Source: Propionivibrio hellwigii (lineage in GTDB: Bacteria; Pseudomonadota; Gammaproteobacteria; Burkholderiales; Rhodocyclaceae). Taken from it: DNA of 64,000 nucleotides. Shown one piece after another: positions 1 to 6,893 of the stretch. Numbering within the stretch: the stretch's first letter is position 1; each line of letters starts with the position of its first letter. The notes beneath the pieces were generated by a model. It worked only from the letters and a program-made list of their open reading frames with translations, was not told the origin of the DNA and searched no databases. The translations under genes were made by a program, and so were the position numbers. The DNA lies in contig NZ_JBEUWX010000001.1 of NCBI RefSeq assembly GCF_041770905.1, positions 409,616-473,615 on the forward strand, written 5' to 3'.

Positions 1-408
1 GCCGACGCGGGCGATGAAATAATCGCTGCGTTCTTTCTGCACGGTTTCCGGAATGCCGCGCTCGCGCAGGCCGAAGCGGATATTTTCTTCTACCGTCAGC
101 CACGGAAACAGCGTATAGCTTTGGAACACCATGCCGCGTTCCGGCCCGGGACCGACGACGGGCTGCCCATCCAGAAAAACCTGACCGCCGCTCGGATGGT
201 CGAGGCCAGCGATAATTCGCAGCAGCGTCGATTTGCCGCAACCGGAAGGTCCGAGAATGGTGACAAAATCATTTTCCATGACGCTGAAATTGATCGGGCT
301 GAGCGCTTGCGTCGCGGAGCCGCCATGCACGCCGCAAAAGGTGCGCGTCACGCCTTCGATACGCAGAATCACGGGAGCAGCGGCAGGTTGTGCGGCTTCC
401 TGACTCAC
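1..408 (-). CDS. ABC transporter ATP-binding protein, nitrate/sulfonate/taurine type (partial)
   Basis: This is the N-terminal 136 residues of an importer ATPase; the gene runs off the left edge. The Walker A motif GPSGCGKST is visible near residue 60, and the Q-loop region (GMVFQSYTLFPW) follows near residue 100. Both are typical of the SsuB/TauB/NrtD family, which powers uptake of sulfonates, taurine, nitrate or related small anions. The start is a GTG whose bases overlap the stop of the upstream permease gene (GTGA), so the two are translationally coupled. The signature motif, Walker B and the end of the protein lie outside the window. The substrate cannot be read from the sequence. Confidence 0.93.
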   Translation of the reverse strand, partial: MSQEAAQPAAAPVILRIEGVTRTFCGVHGGSATQALSPINFSVMENDFVTILGPSGCGKSTLLRIIAGLDHPSGGQVFLDGQPVVGPGPERGMVFQSYTLFPWLTVEENIRFGLRERGIPETVQKERSDYFIARVG

Positions 409-1214
409 AGCGTGCTCCAGACGAACAGGCGGCGGTTGGCGTATTTAAAAGCCAGGTCGGAAATCAAGCCGATGATGCCGATGACGATGATGCCGAAGAT
501 GATTTGCCCAGTATTGAGCAGCGTCTGGCTTTCGATAATCATATGGCCGATGCCGGAGGAGGCGCCGATCAGTTCGGCGACGATGACGTATGTCCACGCC
601 CAGCCGAGCACGAGGCGGAGCGCTTCGGCAATCTCCGGCGCCGCGCCAGGAATGAGGACGCGGCGGACAATGCCGTGTTTGCGCGCACCCAGCGTGTAGG
701 CAGCCTCAACAAGATCACACCGCGCGCCGCCGACGATGACGGCGACCATCAGGGTAATCTGAAAGACAGCGCCGATGAAGATGACGAGGATTTTCTGCAA
801 CTCGCCGATGCCGGTCCAGAGAATGAGCAGGGGAATGAATGCGGAGGCAGGCAGATAACGGCAGAAAGATACGAAAGGCTCGAAGAAGGCTTCGATGGGC
901 TTGTAAGCGCCCATACTGATGCCGAGCGGTACGGCGATAAGCGTTGCCAGAAGAAATCCGGCCAGCACACGCCAGACGGTCATCCCGATATCCTTGGCAA
1001 AGCCGTATTCGGTAAAGAGCAGCCATCCTTCGCGCAGCATGGTTGTCGGGCTGGCGAGAAAGGTCGGGGAGACGAAACCAAGATAGGTAATGAGCCCCCA
1101 GAAAGCGACGAAAATGACAAAAAATGATGTGCCCAACACGATACGAGCAAAGGGTGATACCGGACGTAGCGGGCGCAGAATGCGGCTGAACGGCGAAGAG
1201 CGTAATTGTGTCAT
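405..1214 (-). CDS. ABC transporter permease, SsuC/TauC family
   Basis: This 269-residue inner-membrane protein has about six hydrophobic segments. It carries the cytoplasmic EAA loop (EAAYTLGARKHG, around residue 170) that docks onto the ATPase, which places it in the BPD_transp_1 family of nitrate/sulfonate/taurine permeases. It lies between the substrate-binding protein gene (upstream) and the ATPase gene, which it overlaps by four bases. A hairpin terminator sits between it and the binding-protein gene, so part of its transcription probably depends on readthrough. The length is normal for the family. Confidence 0.93.
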   Translation of the reverse strand: MTQLRSSPFSRILRPLRPVSPFARIVLGTSFFVIFVAFWGLITYLGFVSPTFLASPTTMLREGWLLFTEYGFAKDIGMTVWRVLAGFLLATLIAVPLGISMGAYKPIEAFFEPFVSFCRYLPASAFIPLLILWTGIGELQKILVIFIGAVFQITLMVAVIVGGARCDLVEAAYTLGARKHGIVRRVLIPGAAPEIAEALRLVLGWAWTYVIVAELIGASSGIGHMIIESQTLLNTGQIIFGIIVIGIIGLISDLAFKYANRRLFVWSTL

Positions 1215-1250
1215 GCGGGCGTCTAGGCGGCGTCTGTATGTCTAGGCAGG

Positions 1251-1283
1251 AAAAACCGGCATGTAAAGCGTTGCATGCCGGTC
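1251..1283 (-). terminator. intra-operon terminator after the binding-protein gene
   Basis: Read leftward, ACCGGCAT and ATGCCGGT form an 8-bp stem, followed by a run of five T residues. It lies between the stop of the binding-protein gene and the start of the permease gene, which are on the same strand. Such a partial terminator would give more binding protein than membrane components, a common arrangement for ABC importers. The effect is inferred. Confidence 0.7.
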
Positions 1284-1310
1284 TGTGGTCATGGACGGTA
1301 TCGTCCGGGG

Positions 1311-2267
1311 TTATTGAATGAACGATGTATCGATCAACGCTTTGTAATCGGCCGGTTCTGTTTTCATGACGCCGCTTTCGATGTTTACCTTGGCAGCTTT
1401 TTTCATGAAGGGAATGATTTCGTTGGCAAAAAATTCGCGGTTGGCCGCTTTATCCTGCCACTTGAGGTAGCTGGCCGATTTGGCAAAATCTTCGCCGCTT
1501 TGTTTGACTTCTGCGCCCATCACGGCGTAGGCGTGTTTGGGGTTGGTTTTGATCAGCTCAAGCGCTTCAAAGTAGCTGTCGGTAATCGCCTGGGCAACCT
1601 TTGGGTTGGCTTTCAGCCATTTCGGGTCACAGCCGAAGGTGTCGATAATGATCGGGTAATCGTTGGTGGTGACGAGAATTTTGCCCGCGTTCGGGTTTTG
1701 GCGAATGCTGCTCAGGTACGGTTCGTAGGTGATGGCGGCTTCGTTCTGACCGGCGACGAAGGCTTGTGCGGCGGCTTGCGGCGAGAGGTTGGCGAGTTTG
1801 ACGTCCTTCAGGCTCAGGCCGTTGCTTTGCAGCATCCAGGCGAGCATGAAGTGAGGCGTGGTTCCCGCTGCATCGACGGCGATGGTTTTACCCTTGAGAT
1901 CGGCAAAGCCCTTGATGTTGCCGCGCACCACCAGTCCATCGGCGCCCGCTGATTTGTCCATCAGGAAGATTTGCGTGATGGGCACGCCGTTCTGCGTCCA
2001 CATCAGATGTGTCTGCACGGCGGTCGTGGCGCATTGCAGGTCGCCCGAGGCGAGCGCCAGGTGGCGATCCTTTTGCGGGATCAGCTTGATGGTCACGTCC
2101 AGGCCATTTTTCTTGAAGATGCCTTCCTTGAGCGCCAGAGAAAGCGGCGCGTATCCTGTCCAGCCGTTCATGCCGATGGTCACTTTTGTCTGCGCCCAAG
2201 CGTTGGCGCATGTCAGGCCAGCAAGGCTGAAGCAGGTGAGCATGCCGATTTTCAGGAATTTTTTCAT
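1311..2267 (-). CDS. ABC transporter periplasmic substrate-binding protein
   Basis: This 318-residue protein has a clear signal peptide (MKKFLKIG, a hydrophobic core, then ANAWAQ). The mature part has the fold signature of the nitrate/sulfonate/taurine SsuA/TauA/THI5-like family: GMNGWTGYAPLSLA at the N-terminus, then GLDVTI and a later ADLKGKTIAV stretch. It should capture the substrate in the periplasm and deliver it to the permease encoded downstream. It is the first gene of a leftward operon (binding protein, permease, ATPase). The exact substrate is not determinable; relatives bind taurine, alkanesulfonates or cyclic amines. Confidence 0.92.
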   Translation of the reverse strand: MKKFLKIGMLTCFSLAGLTCANAWAQTKVTIGMNGWTGYAPLSLALKEGIFKKNGLDVTIKLIPQKDRHLALASGDLQCATTAVQTHLMWTQNGVPITQIFLMDKSAGADGLVVRGNIKGFADLKGKTIAVDAAGTTPHFMLAWMLQSNGLSLKDVKLANLSPQAAAQAFVAGQNEAAITYEPYLSSIRQNPNAGKILVTTNDYPIIIDTFGCDPKWLKANPKVAQAITDSYFEALELIKTNPKHAYAVMGAEVKQSGEDFAKSASYLKWQDKAANREFFANEIIPFMKKAAKVNIESGVMKTEPADYKALIDTSFIQ

Positions 2268-2436
2268 TGCTGTTCTCCCGTGAAAAAGTAGGGGTAGGTG
2301 TTGTATGCAGGAGCCGTGGAAAAGGCGTCACTATAGCGCCATTTGCGGCTTGCCGGAATCCATTTTCGGATAGCCGCCTCTGGCTTCCGTTTTTTTGGAT
2401 AAGTGCCCCATCGCTTGTCACCACATCGTCGAATGG

Positions 2437-4182
2437 CTATGGAATGCTGAGAATGCGGCCACCACCGCTATGATCATCTGCTGTTTCCGGGCTGGCGATG
2501 TCTGAAAGTGCCGCGGTCGGTTTGGCGCGTCGCCCGCGCTGATACAGCCTCAGCTTTTCGTGATCGCGGCGATCGCTCGGGCGATGTCCTTCCCAGATCA
2601 TCCGCCAGCCGGCCGCAGTAATGAAATCCGGATCGCGTGGCTGGCCCCGCAGCAGCAGCAGATCGCAGCGGCGGCCGTTCTTGCTTTCCAGCGCCTGCGT
2701 CTGGATGCCATCAAAATAGTCGAGGGAGGCGAGCAGGGCAGGCGGCAGGTTGGCGTTGGCGATGCAGTGGAATTGATGGGCAGAACGCACGGTGGGCAAT
2801 ACGCGCGCCAGCGAGGCGGACACCGGACGGTAAGACTTGCCGTAGTCAATCCAGGGCATCCAAAGCACGGCAACCAGAATCCAGAACAGCGTTAGCCCGG
2901 ACATCCAGTGCATGATGCCACGCACAGGCGAACGCGGGCTGGTGACGATCAGCCAGAACCAGGCAACAGTCAGAATGAGCGCAAAGGTAAAAGCCATCCC
3001 GTCGAAATGGCCGACAAAACCCGGCTCCAGGCGCACGGCCTGACGGGCGAGCCGTTCCGGCCAGCCGAACACCAGCGCACTCCAGGCGATCCATGCCACT
3101 GCCGCAAACAGGGAAAACGTCACCATGCTGAACCAATCAAAGGCATTGGCCGCACCACGCCGCAGGGAAAATACGCCAGGTACGGCCAATAAAACGAGCG
3201 GTGGCAGCAGTAGCAGGGCGGATGCGCTGCGGGCTTGAGCCAGTACCGAGAGCATTAGAAGTGTTGTCAGAAACGCGAGCAGCGGCAACAGCAACATGCG
3301 TCCGGTCAGTGTGCGGCGCTTGGTCCAGAGGGTCCAGCCTGCCAGCGGTAGCGCTGGCCAGGCATACCAGGGAAGCATGTTGAGATAGTCCATCAGATTG
3401 ATGGAGATCGGCCGGCCAAAGGTAAATTGCGCCAGTTCGTTAGCGAGGAAGGCCGCCGCGGCATCGGGTGCGGTGCGGTACAGCGGCCATAGCCAGCCGG
3501 TGCAGAGGATTGCCGACGTGACCATGCCAAGCAGCAGTAATCCGGCGTCACGGCGGCGGTTTGCGGAAAAACAGAGCGTCAGCACAATGGCAGGCAATAA
3601 GGTGAGTGTGGGTAGCAGGCCGTTGGCGAGAAACGCTGCGGTCAGGGAAAAAGCAAAAACCGGCGTTGCCAGTCCGGGGCGGCGTGGCAACAGTAACAGC
3701 GACCAATATGCGGCTGTATGCGCTGTCAGCGCAGCCAGCATCGGTTGCGCTTCGTGCGCATGGAAAAGGAAACCAAGGCTACCCGCCAGAATCAGCGGCG
3801 CTGCCGCGGCGAAGGGTTTGCCGTATAACTCGCGCGCAGCCTGCAAGATCAGTGACAGCGCCAACAACGTGCACAGGCCGGAGGTCAGGCGTACGGCATC
3901 ATGTAGCGGCAGGAGCCAGGAGAACGCTTTGACAAAGCCGGTGCCGAGCCAGTAGTACAGTGGAGCATCCGGATAAGATTGACCGGCTAAGTGTGGGAGC
4001 AGCCAGTGCCCATGGCTTGCCATGTCGTATACGATGCCGATCGTGATGGCATCGTCGTGTTTCCAGGGATCGTGGCCGATCAACCCAATAAAAATGTAGA
4101 GCAGCAGCAGGACGGCCAATGCCAGCCCGCTGGGCGGTAGCGTAATTCCTTTGAAACGTGAGTTGTCCGCAAAGATATGCAT
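2437..4182 (-). CDS. ArnT-like/PMT-family membrane glycosyltransferase
   Basis: This 581-residue integral membrane protein has about twelve hydrophobic segments and a soluble C-terminal region. Near the N-terminus it carries a short acidic periplasmic loop (GHDPWKHDDAITIG, followed by YPDAPLYYWLG). This layout resembles the GT83/PMT families, which transfer sugars from polyprenyl-phosphate donors to lipid A or proteins on the periplasmic side. The start codon is the first ATG after the rpmE terminator. The acceptor is unknown and no aminoarabinose genes are nearby, so a specific polymyxin-resistance role should not be assumed. The C-terminal tail is rich in charged residues. Confidence 0.8.
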   Translation of the reverse strand: MHIFADNSRFKGITLPPSGLALAVLLLLYIFIGLIGHDPWKHDDAITIGIVYDMASHGHWLLPHLAGQSYPDAPLYYWLGTGFVKAFSWLLPLHDAVRLTSGLCTLLALSLILQAARELYGKPFAAAAPLILAGSLGFLFHAHEAQPMLAALTAHTAAYWSLLLLPRRPGLATPVFAFSLTAAFLANGLLPTLTLLPAIVLTLCFSANRRRDAGLLLLGMVTSAILCTGWLWPLYRTAPDAAAAFLANELAQFTFGRPISINLMDYLNMLPWYAWPALPLAGWTLWTKRRTLTGRMLLLPLLAFLTTLLMLSVLAQARSASALLLLPPLVLLAVPGVFSLRRGAANAFDWFSMVTFSLFAAVAWIAWSALVFGWPERLARQAVRLEPGFVGHFDGMAFTFALILTVAWFWLIVTSPRSPVRGIMHWMSGLTLFWILVAVLWMPWIDYGKSYRPVSASLARVLPTVRSAHQFHCIANANLPPALLASLDYFDGIQTQALESKNGRRCDLLLLRGQPRDPDFITAAGWRMIWEGHRPSDRRDHEKLRLYQRGRRAKPTAALSDIASPETADDHSGGGRILSIP

Positions 4183-4221
4183 GCGTATCGGCGCGAGTGA
4201 TTCGTCACCAGGCCATCAACA

Positions 4222-4249
4222 AAAAAGGCAGCACGGCGGCTGCCTTTTT
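4222..4249 (-). terminator. rpmE terminator (symmetric)
   Basis: AAAAAGGCAGC and GCTGCCTTTTT form an 11-bp perfect inverted repeat with a six-base loop. Read leftward from rpmE it has the stem and T-run of an intrinsic terminator; it is symmetric and could act both ways. It separates rpmE from the glycosyltransferase gene. Confidence 0.9.
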
Positions 4250-4314
4250 CGCGAGCTCGAACGAACTCGTATCTGCTGCATCTAGCAGATGACCGTGGGT
4301 GCCAGTCGTGGATA

Positions 4315-4530
4315 TCAGGATGCTCTGGCGCGGGTACCGTATTTTTTGTTGAATTTCTCGACGCGGCCTGCCGTATCGATGATCTTCTGTTTGCCTGTAT
4401 AGAATGGATGGCAGGCAGAGCAGACTTCGACGTGCAAGGGTTTGCCCAATGTCGATTGGGTCTTGAACGTGTTGCCGCAGGAACACGTGACTTCGATTTC
4501 TTTGTATTCAGGATGGATATCGGATTTCAT
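4315..4530 (-). CDS. rpmE: 50S ribosomal protein L31
   Basis: This 71-residue protein has the family start MKSDIHPEYK and the zinc-binding cysteines CSC near residue 16 and CSAC near residue 37. It is therefore the zinc-containing (C+) form of L31, a small protein of the large ribosomal subunit. A longer upstream reading frame exists, but the conserved start and a GAGGAA ribosome-binding site just upstream fix the start here. It lies downstream of rho on the same strand and is followed by a strong terminator. Confidence 0.96.
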   Translation of the reverse strand: MKSDIHPEYKEIEVTCSCGNTFKTQSTLGKPLHVEVCSACHPFYTGKQKIIDTAGRVEKFNKKYGTRARAS

Positions 4531-4687
4531 CTTGGAAATTCCTCGGGTCAAATCATACCGGCTCGAAAAAATGGGGTTCTCGGTGGCCGGCTTCAGAAAG
4601 GCCACTATTATCCGGATTTCTGCCTGACTTGGCAATGGCTGGCGGAGGGATGCGGCGCGTAAGGTGAATGGTGTGAATGAGATACTG

Positions 4688-5944
4688 CTAGCGTCGCATC
4701 GACTCGAAGAACTCGGCGTTGTTCTTCGTTGCCTTAATTTTGTCGAGCAAAAATTCCATCGCTTCAAGATCGTCCATGTTGTACAGCAACTTGCGCAGAA
4801 TCCACATTTTTTGCAGTACATCGGGCATCAGCAGCAACTCCTCGCGGCGCGTGCCGGAGCGGTTGACGTTGATTGCCGGGTAAACGCGTTTTTCGGCCAT
4901 ACGGCGGTCAAGGTGAATCTCCATATTGCCGGTGCCTTTGAATTCTTCATAGATGACATCGTCCATGCGGCTGCCGGTTTCGATCAGGGCGGTGGCGATG
5001 ATGGTCAGCGACCCGCCTTCCTCGATATTGCGCGCTGCGCCGAAGAAGCGCTTGGGTTTTTGTAACGCATTGGCGTCGACCCCGCCGGTCAGTACTTTGC
5101 CAGAGGCTGGTTGGACTGTGTTATAGGCGCGTGCGAGACGGGTGATCGAGTCGAGCAGGATGACGACATCTTTTTTATGCTCGACCAGGCGCTTGGCCTT
5201 GTCGATGACCATTTCGGCGACCTGTACATGACGTGTTGCCGGTTCGTCAAAGGTTGATGCAATGACTTCGCCCTTGACCGAACGCATCATCTCGGTGACT
5301 TCTTCCGGGCGTTCGTCGATCAGCAGAACGATCAGATGGATGTTGGGGTGATTGGCGGTGATGGCATGTGCGATGTGCTGCATCATCACCGTTTTACCGC
5401 TCTTTGGGCTGGCGACGAGCAGACCGCGCTGCCCTTTGCCGATCGGGGCGATGATGTCGACGATGCGGCTGGTGATGTTCTCTTCGCCGCGCATGTCGCG
5501 TTCGAGCCGGATGTGTTCATCGGGGTGGAGCGGCGTCAGGTTCTCGAACATGATCTTGTTTTTTGACGCCTCAGGCGGATCGCCGTTGATACGATCGACC
5601 TTGACCAGTGCGAAATAGCGTTCCCCATCTTTCGGCGTGCGGATTTCGCCTTCAATCGTATCGCCGTTGCGCAGATTGAAGCGGCGGATCTGGCTCGGAC
5701 TGACGTAGATATCATCGGTGTTGGCGAGATACGACGTATCGGGCGAACGCAGGAAGCCGAAGCCGTCGGGCAGGGTTTCCAGCGTGCCGTCGCCAAAAAT
5801 GGTTTCGTTCTTTTTGGCTTGGTTTTTGAGTAGTGCGAAGATCAGTTCATGTTTGCGCAGCCGGTTGGCGCCTTCGATGCCGTTAGCGACGGCCATATCG
5901 AGCAATTGGCTGACGTGCAGCGCTTTGAGTTCAGATAGATGCAT
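4688..5944 (-). CDS. rho: transcription termination factor Rho
   Basis: This 418-residue protein matches full-length Rho. Its order is an N-terminal helical domain (LSELKALHVSQLL), a cold-shock-like RNA-binding domain with GFGFLRSP around residue 62, and a RecA-type ATPase with Walker A (SPKSGKT near residue 180) and the downstream VILLDSITRLARAYN segment. Rho is the hexameric helicase that ends transcription at unstructured C-rich RNA. The order trxA-rho-rpmE on one strand is common in betaproteobacteria. Nothing unusual was seen. Confidence 0.98.
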   Translation of the reverse strand: MHLSELKALHVSQLLDMAVANGIEGANRLRKHELIFALLKNQAKKNETIFGDGTLETLPDGFGFLRSPDTSYLANTDDIYVSPSQIRRFNLRNGDTIEGEIRTPKDGERYFALVKVDRINGDPPEASKNKIMFENLTPLHPDEHIRLERDMRGEENITSRIVDIIAPIGKGQRGLLVASPKSGKTVMMQHIAHAITANHPNIHLIVLLIDERPEEVTEMMRSVKGEVIASTFDEPATRHVQVAEMVIDKAKRLVEHKKDVVILLDSITRLARAYNTVQPASGKVLTGGVDANALQKPKRFFGAARNIEEGGSLTIIATALIETGSRMDDVIYEEFKGTGNMEIHLDRRMAEKRVYPAINVNRSGTRREELLLMPDVLQKMWILRKLLYNMDDLEAMEFLLDKIKATKNNAEFFESMRR

Positions 5945-6205
5945 GAGCGTGCGAAAAAGGTCGGAAAAGAATATGCACGAATATCCGGCAGGTTACCGGA
6001 AGATGCAAAAAACAGAAGATTTGTGGGAAACAGGAAACTGCGAAAATATTTTCTGGCATTTACTGGCGCTGGCCGGCAAAATCAAAAGCCTCAAATTCTT
6101 GCCAGATACGCGGAAAACCAATAAATCCGCCGAAAGCCGCAGGCAGGCTTTGTTCTGTACTCAGGTCGCGTGGCTGCGTGCTTTCAGGCGCGAAGATTAG
6201 CGATT

Positions 6206-6532
6206 TTACAGGTGGCTGTCAATGAACGCAGCCAATTGCGACTTGGAGAGCGCGCCAACTTTGGTGGCTTCGAGGTTGCCGTTTTTGAAGATCATCAGCG
6301 TTGGGATGCCGCGCACGCCAAAATTGGCGGGGATGCCCGGATTCTCATCGATGTTGAGCTTGGCCACTTTTAAACGACCGGCGTATTCCTCGGCGATCTG
6401 GTCGAGAATGGGCGCCAGCATCTTGCACGGGCCGCACCATTCAGCCCAGAAATCGATCAGTACCGGGCCTTGCGCTTGCAGAACATCGGTGGGAAAAGTG
6501 GCATCGGTAACGTAGGAAATATGTTCGCTCAT
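6206..6532 (-). CDS. trxA: thioredoxin 1
   Basis: This 108-residue cytoplasmic thioredoxin has the active site WCGPC at residues 32-36 and the cis-proline segment GIPTLMIFKNG. It reduces protein disulfides using electrons from thioredoxin reductase. The start MSEHISYVTD is preferred over a longer upstream frame because it gives the canonical length. It lies upstream of rho on the same strand and is divergent from the AddB-like gene. Hsp33 and the ArsC-like protein further along are other redox-linked proteins, but they are unlinked here. Confidence 0.98.
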   Translation of the reverse strand: MSEHISYVTDATFPTDVLQAQGPVLIDFWAEWCGPCKMLAPILDQIAEEYAGRLKVAKLNIDENPGIPANFGVRGIPTLMIFKNGNLEATKVGALSKSQLAAFIDSHL

Positions 6533-6893
6533 GGAGTTACTTTCAGGGAAAATTAAAATATTGAAAATCCGGAATGTGGAATTCGGTATATACGCTGCCG
6601 AAGGAGAATGATCTGAAAATCGGAGAATGGACAACACACGGGAAGTATTCTGGTAGCGATTCTGGCAGCGGGCGTAATGCTAGCAAAAAAGCGGCAGCAC
6701 GGGGAAAATCAAGCGGGTTTGTCGCAACATGTAGGCGTTCTATCCAACCTGCCGGCGTGCCGCCAGTTTTTTCTTTGAGCGGGTCGTGTGCTGCCGGTGT
6801 GCTATGGCTTTCGTCTCTGGTGCCGTTTCAGGTGCGGAACATTGTACGGATCGCTGGCGAGACGGCGAACGCGGAAAAACAGAAAGGCTCAGA
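6533..6893. other. divergent intergenic region trxA / AddB-like gene
   Basis: These 361 bases separate two divergently transcribed genes and should hold both promoters. No convincing coding sequence is present. An in-frame extension of the AddB-like gene back to 6786 exists but lacks family similarity. I found no strong sigma-70 promoter by eye. Confidence 0.5.

Noticed and set aside
390..1127. Long plus-strand open frame opposite the ABC permease
   Set aside because: It is the antisense of a clear permease gene, has no recognisable domain and a composition (Asp/Asn/Gln-rich) typical of antisense frames in GC-rich DNA.
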